Assembly: GCA_964229355.1 (NCBI GenBank)
Contig: CAXRDE010000009.1
Location: 62,001-126,000, forward strand
DNA length: 64,000 nt
Source: CAXRDE01 sp964229355
GTDB taxonomy: Bacteria; Cyanobacteriota; Sericytochromatia; UBA7694
Direction: 5' to 3'
The first letter of the stretch is position 1. Each line of letters opens with the position of its first letter. Positions 24,692 through 32,754 of this stretch are shown piece after piece. Under the pieces are notes generated by a model. The model saw only the letters and a program-made list of their open reading frames with translations. It was not told the DNA's origin and did no database searches. The position numbers and the translations under genes were made by a program.

Positions 24692-25939
24692 TTAGTAACG
24701 ACGGGTGGTGTTGTTGGCCACAGGCTGTGGGTACATGGGCTGCTGTTGCTGGGGTGCAGCGTAAGCACCGTAAGCGGCAGGCTGACCATAAGCCGCTTGC
24801 TGTTGAGGAGCCGCACCGTAAGCGCCGTAGCTGGTTACAGGCTGACCGTAACCGGCGGGAGCACCGTAGCTACCCATTTGAGGAACCACACCAGCCATAT
24901 TGTCTGCAGGACCAAACTTGATGATTTTAGAACCTTTGCTGTTGTCACCGAAGTCCGACACATACACGTTACCAGATTCGTCAACGGCAATACCGAAGGC
25001 TTTGCTGGCACCGTGGGCAAATTGAGCAATCAGGGTACCGGTAGAGCTGAAGCGCTTGACTTCGCTTTGCTCTAATACATAAACATCTCCGTTGCGGCCA
25101 TCACCAGACACATCAATGGCACCCATCAGTCCCTGAGAAACCACATCGCGGGCTTGACCGTTCATGGCATCCACCATACCGATACGGGTATTGTTCACAA
25201 AGTAAGCATTACCGCGAGAGTCGGCGCCTACACCAGCGGTGGTGGTCAAACCGTTCATGGGAGCGCGGCTGGTACCGGTCATGCTGCTGCGCTCAAGTTG
25301 GCCATTGGCAGCGAGGAATAAACCGGTGCTGTTGCCAGCGATGTCCACAGCGCCAGTGCCTTTGAGTTCTTTGATATCGCCACCGGAAGTGGTAATGGAG
25401 TAAAGGCCTTTGCTGCTGTCCACGGCGTAGAGATTACCGCCAGATACCGCAACACTCATCAGGGTGCTTTCGAGTTTATAGCGCAGACCCAGCAGGCTAG
25501 AGCCCAGATTTTTTTCAATTTTGCCGGTAGAGGCGTTCATTTTCAGGACGGTGCCTTTACGAGAAACACCGCTTTTATCTACTGCAGCAATGTAAACGCT
25601 GCCACCGCTTACGGCGATGCCACGGGCTTGCCAATCATTCAGGATTTCATCGTCAACTTTGTACTCACCAATTTTGGGGTTGGGTTGGCCAGTGGGCTGC
25701 ATGGGGATATTGGGTTGGGTAATGCCGCCAGCAGGGGGTTGGTAGGGATCGCCGTAACCCGCGCCGGGGTCAGAATAACCAGGGTCAGAGTAGCTGGGGG
25801 TATCAGCCACAGGAGCAGTACCGGTGGGAACATCGGCTCCGCCGATGCCGACACCAGGAGCGCGGCCACCGCAGCTGCTAAATAAAATGCCTGCTGCCAT
25901 GGTGGTGGTAATCAGTTGAAGAACTTGGCTCCGCTTCAT
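24692..25939 (-). CDS. Beta-propeller (NHL/SMP-30-like) lipoprotein with a Tyr/Gln/Ala-rich tail
   Basis: A 415-residue lipoprotein: a signal segment ends in the lipobox FSSC with Cys23. Residues 30-100 are a Gly/Pro/Asp-rich linker with repeats like SDPGYSDPGAGYGDP. Residues about 105-335 are a repeated beta-propeller pattern ('VAVSGGNLYAVDSSKGLYSI', 'GIAVDESGNVYVSDFGDNS', each about 40 residues apart), a common sugar-binding or scaffold fold. The last 60 residues are low complexity (YGQP, AYGAYAAPQQQ). Start follows AGGAG. It probably sits on the outer or inner membrane facing the periplasm. A similar arrangement of lipobox, low-complexity linker and folded domain recurs at 32755 and 37488 in this window. 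Function unknown. Confidence 0.8.
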   Translation of the reverse strand: MKRSQVLQLITTTMAAGILFSSCGGRAPGVGIGGADVPTGTAPVADTPSYSDPGYSDPGAGYGDPYQPPAGGITQPNIPMQPTGQPNPKIGEYKVDDEILNDWQARGIAVSGGSVYIAAVDKSGVSRKGTVLKMNASTGKIEKNLGSSLLGLRYKLESTLMSVAVSGGNLYAVDSSKGLYSITTSGGDIKELKGTGAVDIAGNSTGLFLAANGQLERSSMTGTSRAPMNGLTTTAGVGADSRGNAYFVNNTRIGMVDAMNGQARDVVSQGLMGAIDVSGDGRNGDVYVLEQSEVKRFSSTGTLIAQFAHGASKAFGIAVDESGNVYVSDFGDNSKGSKIIKFGPADNMAGVVPQMGSYGAPAGYGQPVTSYGAYGAAPQQQAAYGQPAAYGAYAAPQQQQPMYPQPVANNTTRRY

Positions 25940-26078
25940 TGTACTTTCTCCTCTTTTGCTATCTTTACGCTGTTGATAATACTATTATGCCCTATAGACA
26001 CTAAATACATGTCATGGTTTGGTTAAGGGTGATTTAAACTATACTAAATAATGAATTAAGCTTATAAAGGCGGGTTTT

Positions 26079-27548
26079 ATGACATCCATTTCGGCCATTT
26101 ATCCTACTGATTTTACCACAGCCATGCACAAATTATTAGGCCCTGAAGCCCCTGATTTTTTTGAAGCACAGGCCCAACGGGCACCGGTGAGTCTACGCCT
26201 CAATCCGGCCAAAACCACGGCTTCTCCAGAGCATGCCTTGCCCGCTCAATTTCAGCCCGTCCCCTGGTGCGATCAGGGCTATTATCTACAAGAGCGGCCC
26301 CTCTTCACCTTAGATCCGCGCTTTCATGGGGGCGCTTATTATGTTCAGGACGCCAGCTGCATGTTGCTCTCTGCAGCCCTCAAGCAATTGCCCGAATGGG
26401 CCCAGGCCGAACGGGTCCTGGATCTCTGTGCCGCCCCTGGCGGTAAAAGCACTCTTCTTAAAAGTTTGCTGCCGGCCCAGGCCTGCCTGGTGGCCAATGA
26501 AGTGATTCCTGCACGGGCCACCATCCTGGCCGAAAACCTCACCAAATGGGGCGCTGATCGCGTGGTGGTCAGCCGCAATCAACCCCGAGATTTTCAAAAC
26601 ATTACGCAGGGCTTCGATATCATCGTGGTCGATGCGCCCTGTTCCGGTGAAGGTCTGTTTCGCCGCCAACCCGAAGCCATTCAAGAATGGTCCTCCGCTC
26701 AGGTGGCCGTCTGCGCCCAACGGCAGGAGGACATTATTTGCGATATCTGGCCCGCCCTGGTCGAAGAGGGCCTGCTCATTTACAGTACCTGTACCTGGAA
26801 TCCCCAGGAAAACGAAGATCTTTTAGCGGCCCTACAGCAACGTTTAAACTTTGAGGTCATTGCTTTAGACTTTGATTCCCAATGGGGCGTTCATGGCCAC
26901 GACGGCCTTTACCGTTGCTTGCCCCACCGTCTGGCGGGTGAAGGCTTTTCACTCTGTATTTTGCGTAAAAAAGATCCCCGTGAAGTCCAGCGTGCCAGTC
27001 GCTCAAAATCCGCAAAACGTCAGCGCACCAAAAATAAAATACAGCCCCCGCAAGCCATTCCTAAGGAATACCTGGAGTGGCTGCCCCATGAGACCGCGTC
27101 GCTGTGGTGCGAAGACGATACCCTTTACCATTGGCCCCTGGCCCATCGCCCCTTTCTTCAGGAATTGCAACAGCATCTGCGCCTGGTCACAGGGCCTTTG
27201 GTCATTGCTCAGGCCAGGGGCAAGCACTGGATACCCAGTACAGCGTGGCTCCTGTCGGCCTGCTTTAACCGCGATGCTTTTTGTGAGTTGCCCGTGGATC
27301 TCGACACCGCCCTGCAATACCTGTACGGCGAGGCCTTGCCGGTGTCAGCGCAGACCGCCGCAAGTTCCTGGCAATGGATCTCTTACGCGGGGCTGCCCCT
27401 GGGGTGGGTCAAAGCCACGCCCACCCACTACAATAACTACTGGCCCAAACCCTGGAAAATCCGCCAACGCTTTCCAGCGATCGATCCTGAGCAAAATATA
27501 CGGCTGTGCCTGCCGGTTCACGCCGTCTCGGGCCCCAACAGGTTATAA
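26079..27548 (+). CDS. rsmF: RsmF-type 16S rRNA (cytosine-C5) methyltransferase
   Basis: A 489-residue NOL1/NOP2/Sun-family m5C methyltransferase, close in length to E. coli RsmF (479), which modifies 16S rRNA. SAM motif I is 'VLDLCAAPGGKST' (about 114-126), the motif IV catalytic cysteine is in 'VVDAPCSGEGLFRRQ', and the motif VI cysteine in 'IYSTCTWNPQENE'. The C-terminal part beyond about residue 305 matches the extra PUA-like domain of RsmF ('SAWLLSACFNRDAFCELPVDLDTALQYL' in parts, 'LPLGWVK'). The start has a ribosome site (AAAGGCGGG). Divergent from the lipoprotein gene; the 139-base gap holds both promoters. Confidence 0.9.
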   Translation: MTSISAIYPTDFTTAMHKLLGPEAPDFFEAQAQRAPVSLRLNPAKTTASPEHALPAQFQPVPWCDQGYYLQERPLFTLDPRFHGGAYYVQDASCMLLSAALKQLPEWAQAERVLDLCAAPGGKSTLLKSLLPAQACLVANEVIPARATILAENLTKWGADRVVVSRNQPRDFQNITQGFDIIVVDAPCSGEGLFRRQPEAIQEWSSAQVAVCAQRQEDIICDIWPALVEEGLLIYSTCTWNPQENEDLLAALQQRLNFEVIALDFDSQWGVHGHDGLYRCLPHRLAGEGFSLCILRKKDPREVQRASRSKSAKRQRTKNKIQPPQAIPKEYLEWLPHETASLWCEDDTLYHWPLAHRPFLQELQQHLRLVTGPLVIAQARGKHWIPSTAWLLSACFNRDAFCELPVDLDTALQYLYGEALPVSAQTAASSWQWISYAGLPLGWVKATPTHYNNYWPKPWKIRQRFPAIDPEQNIRLCLPVHAVSGPNRL

Positions 27549-27593
27549 TGGAAGCTATTACCCTTCAAATTCAACGTAGAAATAGGAACCGAC

Positions 27594-28427
27594 ATGTCCG
27601 ATAAAACCTTACTTCGCTCTATTTTTGATCATGCTGAACAGGCCAAAGCAAGTCTGTTTGCCCAAACCAAAATTCGCCCTGAATACGCGATTGTCCTGGG
27701 CTCAGGCATTGAGATTTTTGAAGACTTAGAAGACATGGAAGTGGTCCCTTTTTCAGCCATTGAAGGTTTTCCGCAGGCCTCGGTCAAAGGCCACAAGGGC
27801 GAAATCACCCTGGGCTATTACCAGGGCAAAGCCGTGGCTATTTTTCGGGGGCGTTTACACCGCTATGAAGGTCACCCCTGGCGTCATGTGGTCTTTCCCA
27901 TGACCCTGATGCATGCCATGGGCGTCAAAAAAATCATCATGACCAATTCTGCCGGTGGCTTACATTACTACCTCACCCCAGGTGATTTGGTACTGGTGCG
28001 TGACCACATTTACTTCTACTCTCCCGATCAAGAAGAGCGCAGTGCGCTGTATCAACAGGCCGGCCCCCGTCAAATGTTCAGCTACTCCATGGATATGATT
28101 GCGGCCGCCACCGAAGCCGCTAAAAATGCGGAAGTCAATCTGCGTCACGGTACCTACCTGGGCCTGTTGGGTCCCACCTACGAAACCCCGCAAGAAATTT
28201 TAATGTTCCGTGATATGCAGGCCACGGTGGTGGGCATGTCCACCGTACCTGAGGCCCTGTGGGCCCATGCCCTGGGCATGGAAGTGCTGGCGGTTTCCTG
28301 CGTCACCAATGTCACCCACGAAGTGGCAGCATTGGCCAGCACCTCTCACGAAGAAGTAGTGGAAGTGGCCCAGGAAGCCTCTCTGCGCCTGGAGCGCCTG
28401 CTGAAGTCCCTTTTGCCACGCATCTAA
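27594..28427 (+). CDS. punA: Purine nucleoside phosphorylase (trimeric, NP-I family)
   Basis: A 277-residue phosphorylase that splits purine nucleosides with phosphate to base and ribose-1-phosphate in salvage. Motifs: phosphate loop 'VLGSGIEI' near residue 37, 'GFPQASVKGHKGE' (His of the GH-G loop), 'FRGRLHRYEGH', 'TNSAGGL', and the substrate block 'GLLGPTYETPQEILMFRDM', 'VGMSTVPEALWA'. Ribosome site AGGAA. It is followed after 11 bases by the sirtuin gene, so the two NAD/nucleotide-linked genes could be one transcript. Confidence 0.93.
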   Translation: MSDKTLLRSIFDHAEQAKASLFAQTKIRPEYAIVLGSGIEIFEDLEDMEVVPFSAIEGFPQASVKGHKGEITLGYYQGKAVAIFRGRLHRYEGHPWRHVVFPMTLMHAMGVKKIIMTNSAGGLHYYLTPGDLVLVRDHIYFYSPDQEERSALYQQAGPRQMFSYSMDMIAAATEAAKNAEVNLRHGTYLGLLGPTYETPQEILMFRDMQATVVGMSTVPEALWAHALGMEVLAVSCVTNVTHEVAALASTSHEEVVEVAQEASLRLERLLKSLLPRI

Positions 28428-28438
28428 GGCATTCTTTT

Positions 28439-29182
28439 ATGAAAACAACTCTCTTTAACACCCTGGCTCACCGCTTAAAAAACACAGCGCGTACCCTGGT
28501 GATTACCGGTGCTGGTATTTCGGCAGAGAGTGGTATTTCTACCTTTCGGGGAGAAGGCGGTTACTGGCAACGTTTTAAAGCCGAAGAGCTGGCTTCGCCT
28601 CAGGGGTTTGCTCGCGACCCGGAGTTGGTGTGGCAATGGTACCAGGAGCGGCGCGAAGCCCTGCGGGTGGCCCAGCCCAATCCCGCTCACCACGCATTGG
28701 CCACCCTGGCCACCCAATTGCCTCACCTGACCCTGGTCACCCAAAACGTCGACGGGCTTCACCGAGAGGTGGGCACCGATGCCTTTGCGGACTACGTCGA
28801 AATTCATGGCAATATCTGGCGGGTCAAATGCATGGCCACCGGCAAGGCCTGGATGCACCCCGAGCCCTTTGCCACCGCTTTGCCCCGCTGCCAGTGTGGC
28901 GCGCTGTTGCGTCCCGACGTGCTGTGGTTTGGCGAAGTGTATAACCAGGACGCCATGCACCGGGCTCTGAAAGCCGCTCGTAAAGCCGACAATGTAATAA
29001 TCGTGGGCACCTCAGGCATGGTGTGGATTGTGGCTGGCTTACTCGAAGAGGCCCTGCCAGAGGCCTATAGTGTAGAGTTCAATCTCGAGGCCACCCAGCT
29101 CAGCGATATGATGGACCTCAGTATTTTGGGGCCAGCGGGGCAAAAGCTGCCCTTGCTCACACAAGCTTTAAGGGCTTACTGA
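28439..29182 (+). CDS. cobB: CobB-type (class III) Sir2 NAD-dependent protein deacylase
   Basis: A 247-residue sirtuin. I start at the ATG at 28439, 11 bases after the previous stop; an open frame continues 180 bases upstream but overlaps the phosphorylase gene and has no family support. Visible motifs: 'GAGISAESGISTFRG' (NAD binding), 'TQNVDGLH', catalytic His123 in 'EIHGN', a zinc site with Cys131 and the pair Cys151/Cys153 (CQC, with a non-cysteine partner, as in E. coli CobB), and Tyr68-x2-Arg71 in 'WYQERREAL', the YxxR pair that in CobB/SIRT5 recognises succinyl or malonyl lysine. So a desuccinylase/deacetylase is likely. Confidence 0.9.
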   Translation: MKTTLFNTLAHRLKNTARTLVITGAGISAESGISTFRGEGGYWQRFKAEELASPQGFARDPELVWQWYQERREALRVAQPNPAHHALATLATQLPHLTLVTQNVDGLHREVGTDAFADYVEIHGNIWRVKCMATGKAWMHPEPFATALPRCQCGALLRPDVLWFGEVYNQDAMHRALKAARKADNVIIVGTSGMVWIVAGLLEEALPEAYSVEFNLEATQLSDMMDLSILGPAGQKLPLLTQALRAY

Positions 29183-29254
29183 CTTACTGAGCAGGGGCAA
29201 TTCCTGTACACTGATTGTCATCAATAACAAAAGCTACAAACAAGGAGCCTTCTC

Positions 29255-29788
29255 ATGGCAATTAGTAATCCCTGGCATGATTTGTCCTATGGTGATAACG
29301 CCCCTGAAAGCGTGACCGCAGTGATTGAAATCCCCAAAGGTTCACGCACCAAGTACGAACTCGACAAAGAGAGCGGCATGCTCATTTTAGATCGCGTGCT
29401 CTACTCTTCGGTTTATTACCCCGCAAACTACGGTTTTATTCCACGCACCTATTGCGATGATAAAGATCCCCTGGATATCCTGGTACTGTGTTCCCAGGAT
29501 ATTGTGCCCATGTGTCTGGTAGAAGCCCGTCCCATTGGTGTGATGCACATGATTGACGGTGGCGAAGACGACGATAAAATTATTGCGGTGGCCAAAAACG
29601 ATATGGCCTTTAGCCACATCAATGATATTCAAGACTTAGGGCCTCACCTGATGAAAGAAGTCTGCGACTTCTTTAAAGAATACAAGCGCTTAGAACACAA
29701 AAGCGTCGAAGTGAGCGAGCCCCAGGGCCGCGAGGCTGCCATTCAAATCATCAAAGACAGTATTGAACTGTACAAGAAAAATTTCTAA
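29255..29788 (+). CDS. ppa: Inorganic pyrophosphatase (family I)
   Basis: A 177-residue soluble pyrophosphatase, the family I length. Active-site stretches are 'EIPKGSRTKYELD', 'PANYGFIPRTYCDDKDPLDILVL' in parts (DKDPLDIL), and 'DGGEDDDKIIAV'; each holds the Mg-binding aspartates and the PPi-binding Lys and Tyr. Ribosome site AAGGAG seven bases before the ATG. It stands alone between the sirtuin gene and the aromatic operon and ends near a terminator at 29817-29864. It hydrolyses PPi to drive biosynthesis. Confidence 0.96.
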   Translation: MAISNPWHDLSYGDNAPESVTAVIEIPKGSRTKYELDKESGMLILDRVLYSSVYYPANYGFIPRTYCDDKDPLDILVLCSQDIVPMCLVEARPIGVMHMIDGGEDDDKIIAVAKNDMAFSHINDIQDLGPHLMKEVCDFFKEYKRLEHKSVEVSEPQGREAAIQIIKDSIELYKKNF

Positions 29789-29814
29789 GAAAAATCCTTT
29801 AGACCCTTGATTTT

Positions 29815-29844
29815 TTAAGACTGTCTGTGGCTACATGGTATAGT
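29815..29844 (+). promoter_or_regulatory. Candidate promoter nested within the ppa terminator hairpin
   Basis: TTAAGA (29815-29820), an 18-base spacer and TATAGT (29839-29844). Transcription would start near 29851, in the right arm of the hairpin, giving the DAHP synthase gene a transcript that no longer folds into the terminator. The match is 4 of 6 and 5 of 6; no experimental support. Confidence 0.35.
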
Positions 29845-29864
29845 TAGGCCGCAGGCAGTCTTTT
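29817..29864 (+). terminator. Rho-independent terminator between ppa and the aromatic operon
   Basis: A 14-base arm (AAGACTGTCTGTGG, 29817-29830) pairs with CCGCAGGCAGTCTT (29849-29862; two G-U wobbles) around an 18-base loop and is followed by TTTT. It lies 28 bases past the ppa stop. The loop and arms also hold a possible promoter (see 29815-29844). Confidence 0.75.
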
Positions 29865-29911
29865 GCTGTGTCTCAACATCACCCCATTACATTGTGAAGG
29901 CAAAGTTTTCC

Positions 29912-31027
29912 ATGGATACCATTCAACCCCTCCAGAACTGGGCTCCCGCCCAACGTAATCCCCAGCATCCCCTTTTGATCGCAGGGCCCTGTAGTGCCGA
30001 AAGCGAAACCCAGGTGCTCAAAACCGCACAGGCCTTAAGCAAACTTCCCCAGGTGGATTATTTCCGCGCGGGTATCTGGAAACCGCGCACCCGCCCCAAC
30101 ACCTTTGAAGGGGTCGGAGAAGCCGGTTTGCCCTGGCTCAAACTGGCCCGTCAAGAAACCGGACTGCCTATTGCCACTGAAGTGGCCAATGCCGCCCATG
30201 CTGAACTGGCCCTCAAATACGAAGTAGATCTGGTGTGGATTGGTGCCCGTACCACCGTGAGCCCCTTTGCCATTCAAGAAATTGCTGAAGCCCTGCAAGG
30301 CAGCAACATTCCGATTTTGGTTAAAAACCCCATGAATGCTGACCTGAGCCTCTGGTTGGGAGCCATTGAGCGCTTCACCAACGTGGGACTTACCAAATTG
30401 GGCGCCATTCACCGCGGATTCTCTTCTTATCAGCCCAGCGAGTACCGCAACCTGCCCCTCTGGCAACTGCCCATGGAACTCAAGCGCCGCTTTCCCGGTT
30501 TACCGCTAATCTGTGATCCCAGCCATATTGCAGGCAAGCGAGACATGATTTACAACGTGGCTCAAAAGGCTCTGGATTTGGACATGGACGGTTTAATGAT
30601 TGAAACCCACCCCAACCCCGGTGAAGCCCTGAGCGATGCGGAACAACAGGTTACCCCTGAAATGCTGGCCGATATCGTGGCCCGCCTGGCGGTACGTAAT
30701 GTCACTGTCGAAAACCCCGCTTTTCAAAGTGAATTAAGTGAGTTACGGGTGCTGATCGATCGCATCGATCAAGATCTTATCGAAGCCCTGGCTCACCGCA
30801 TGCAGGTGGTGCGAAAAATCGGCGATGCCAAAATTCGCAGCGGTGTCAAAGCGCTTCAGGTGTCTCGCCTGGACGCTATTTTGAAAAAGCAAACCGAAAA
30901 AGCCGTGGAGATGGAGCTTAACCCCGAGCACGTCCATGATATTTATCGCGCCATTCACGAAGAATCTGTGCGCATTCAAACCGAAATGATGCGTCAATTC
31001 GAGCACGGCCACGGCAATACGCCCTAG
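29912..31027 (+). CDS. DAHP synthase fused to chorismate mutase
   Basis: A 371-residue bifunctional enzyme for the shikimate pathway and the Phe/Tyr branch. Residues 20-265 form a DAHP synthase of the AroA(G)/type I-beta kind: 'LLIAGPCSAES', 'RAGIWKPRTRPNTFEG', 'IGARTTVSPF', 'VKNPMN', 'ICDPSHIAGKRDMI'. The last about 90 residues are a chorismate mutase of the AroQ kind ('LRVLIDRIDQDLIEALAHRMQVV', 'RKIGDAKI', 'REHVHDIY'-like end). I take the ATG at 29912; a GTG 18 bases upstream has no ribosome site. It is the first gene of a compact operon with tyrA (2 bases later) and pheA, so all carbon directed here goes to prephenate. The mutase is fused to DAHPS instead of to PheA. Confidence 0.93.
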   Translation: MDTIQPLQNWAPAQRNPQHPLLIAGPCSAESETQVLKTAQALSKLPQVDYFRAGIWKPRTRPNTFEGVGEAGLPWLKLARQETGLPIATEVANAAHAELALKYEVDLVWIGARTTVSPFAIQEIAEALQGSNIPILVKNPMNADLSLWLGAIERFTNVGLTKLGAIHRGFSSYQPSEYRNLPLWQLPMELKRRFPGLPLICDPSHIAGKRDMIYNVAQKALDLDMDGLMIETHPNPGEALSDAEQQVTPEMLADIVARLAVRNVTVENPAFQSELSELRVLIDRIDQDLIEALAHRMQVVRKIGDAKIRSGVKALQVSRLDAILKKQTEKAVEMELNPEHVHDIYRAIHEESVRIQTEMMRQFEHGHGNTP

Positions 31028-31028
31028 C

Positions 31029-31769
31029 ATGAAACTCGGCATTATTGGTTTTGGGCGATTGGGCGGACTTTTAACCCGCTATCTCGCCCAGGACTTTCAT
31101 ACGGTGGTGTATGAGCCCCGTGAAGGATGTGCAGAAGCCATTGCAGCCACTGGTGCCACGGCGGTGGATTTTGCTACCGCCGCCAGCCAGGATGTGGTGC
31201 TGCCTTTGGTACCCATTTCTCAGCTCAGCACCGTGCTTCAGGCCATGGTTCCGTACCTCAAGCCCGGTGCCATTGTCGCTGACTGTTGCTCGGTCAAAGT
31301 AAAGCCCGTGGATACCATGCTCAAACACCTTCCTGAGCACGTGTCCATTTTAGCCACTCACCCCATGTTTGGCCCCGATAGTGCTGCCGATACCCTGTTT
31401 GGCAGCAAACTGGTGGTGTGTCCGGTACGCATTCCCGCTGAAACCTATGCGCCCATTAAAACCTATCTCGAAAAACATGGGATTAAACTCATTGAATCCA
31501 GCCCTGAAGAGCATGATCGGCAAATCAGCCGCTCGCTGTTTTTGGCCCACCTGATCGGTCGAGGGCTGTTAGAAATTGAGGCCACCCCCCTGGAGATAGA
31601 CACCAAAGGTTATCGACGTCTCATGAAAATTTTATTAACCGTCGAAAATGACTCCTGGCAATTGTTTGAAGACATGTACCAACATAACCCCTACGCCGAA
31701 GAAACTCGCCAAACCTTTGTGGAGGCCTTAGATAGCCTCAGCCAGAGGATTGGCGCACAGACGCTTTAA
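31029..31769 (+). CDS. tyrA: Prephenate dehydrogenase
   Basis: A 246-residue NAD(P)-dependent dehydrogenase that converts prephenate to 4-hydroxyphenylpyruvate for tyrosine. The Rossmann motif 'LGIIGFGRLGGLL' opens the protein. 'LPLVPISQLSTVL', 'VADCCSVK' and the active-site block 'ATHPMFGPDSAADTL' (catalytic His) are typical, and 'SRSLFLAHLIGRGL' follows in the helical domain. There is no ACT domain, so feedback control is not visible here. Shorter than E. coli TyrA because the mutase domain is absent (it sits on the DAHP synthase). Its stop and the pheA start overlap as TAATG. Confidence 0.92.
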   Translation: MKLGIIGFGRLGGLLTRYLAQDFHTVVYEPREGCAEAIAATGATAVDFATAASQDVVLPLVPISQLSTVLQAMVPYLKPGAIVADCCSVKVKPVDTMLKHLPEHVSILATHPMFGPDSAADTLFGSKLVVCPVRIPAETYAPIKTYLEKHGIKLIESSPEEHDRQISRSLFLAHLIGRGLLEIEATPLEIDTKGYRRLMKILLTVENDSWQLFEDMYQHNPYAEETRQTFVEALDSLSQRIGAQTL

Positions 31770-32596
31770 TGCGGGTTGCATTTCAAGGCGTAGCCGGAGC
31801 CAATAGTGAAGTGGGCATTCGCCAGCACTATGGCCCCGACGTGGAAGCCGTGGGGTTTGCGTTTTCAGAGCAGGTGTTTGACGCCGTCGAACAGGGTCTG
31901 GTAGAACGCGGTTTTATTCCCGTAGAAAATACCATTGCAGGCAATGTGGCTATTAATATGGACCTTTTGCTGCGTCACGATGTCAGTATTATTGCCGAAG
32001 ACTACGTTAAAATCCAGCACCATTTGCTGGTAAATCCCGGCACCCGCATGGCAGATATTCAACGGGTTTATTCTCACCCCGTGGCCCTTGAGCAATGCCG
32101 CCCTTTTTTACAGACCATGGGCTGGATACCAGTTCCTGATTTTGATACGGCCGGTGCCGCCCGTGCCCTATCAGAACGAGGGAGCACAAATGAAGCCGCG
32201 ATTGCCCCTTTTTTGTGTGCAGAATACTACGGCTTAAGCATTTTAAGCGATCGCATTCAAGAGCAAAAGCGCAATATTACCCGTTTTGTGAGCTTTGTCC
32301 GCGCAGACCGCATTCCAGAGGAGCTGCAGCGACAAAAAACCAGTGTGGCCTTTAATACACGTCACCACCCCGGCGCGCTGGTGCAATGCCTCGAGCAATT
32401 TTCAAAACACGGTATTAACCTGACCCGCTTAGAGTCCCGTCCGGTAGCCGACAACCCCTTTGCCTACACCTTTTTTGTCGATTTCCTGGGGGCTCCCGAA
32501 GAAGAGCAGGTACGCGCTTGCTTAACGGCCATGAGCCAATACACCTTACGCATTAGGATCCTTGGCGCTTACCCTCAGGATCTGACCGCGTTCTAA
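31769..32596 (+). CDS. pheA: Prephenate dehydratase with ACT domain
   Basis: A 275-residue enzyme that dehydrates and decarboxylates prephenate to phenylpyruvate for phenylalanine. It starts 'MRVAFQGVAGANSE', the family N-terminus; 'GFIPVENTIAGNV' and 'KRNITRFVSF' hold the substrate-binding and catalytic TRF residues. The C-terminal ACT domain (about 188-265; 'TSVAFNTRHHPGALVQCLEQFSKHGINLTRLESRP' in parts) contains the GAL and ESRP motifs that bind phenylalanine for feedback inhibition. Last gene of the operon; 158 bases separate it from the next gene, with no clear terminator. Confidence 0.95.
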   Translation: MRVAFQGVAGANSEVGIRQHYGPDVEAVGFAFSEQVFDAVEQGLVERGFIPVENTIAGNVAINMDLLLRHDVSIIAEDYVKIQHHLLVNPGTRMADIQRVYSHPVALEQCRPFLQTMGWIPVPDFDTAGAARALSERGSTNEAAIAPFLCAEYYGLSILSDRIQEQKRNITRFVSFVRADRIPEELQRQKTSVAFNTRHHPGALVQCLEQFSKHGINLTRLESRPVADNPFAYTFFVDFLGAPEEEQVRACLTAMSQYTLRIRILGAYPQDLTAF

Positions 32597-32677
32597 AAGC
32601 CTTTTGGGTCTTATCGTTAATTAAAATTAAGCAATGGTTTAATATTTGGTTAAAATAGTCGCAGGGGGGGTTAGATT

Positions 32678-32706
32678 TTGCAAAATTTGATCTAGAATAG
32701 TATTAT
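32678..32706 (+). promoter_or_regulatory. Candidate sigma70 promoter for the 32755 lipoprotein
   Basis: TTGCAA (32678-32683), a 17-base spacer and TATTAT (32701-32706), 48 bases before the ATG. The surrounding stretch is strongly A/T-rich. Good spacing, 4 of 6 and 5 of 6 matches. Confidence 0.5.
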
Positions 32707-32754
32707 CAGCGAAATTGAGTTTTTCGCCACGTAGTAGTAGGGAGTTTTAGAACC

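Noticed and set aside
28259..28438. Upstream extension of the sirtuin gene
   Set aside because: It overlaps the phosphorylase gene for most of its length and codes a Gly/Ser/Arg/His-rich stretch unlike any sirtuin start.
29894..29911. GTG start for the DAHP synthase gene
   Set aside because: No ribosome site before it; the ATG at 29912 starts a typical family N-terminus.
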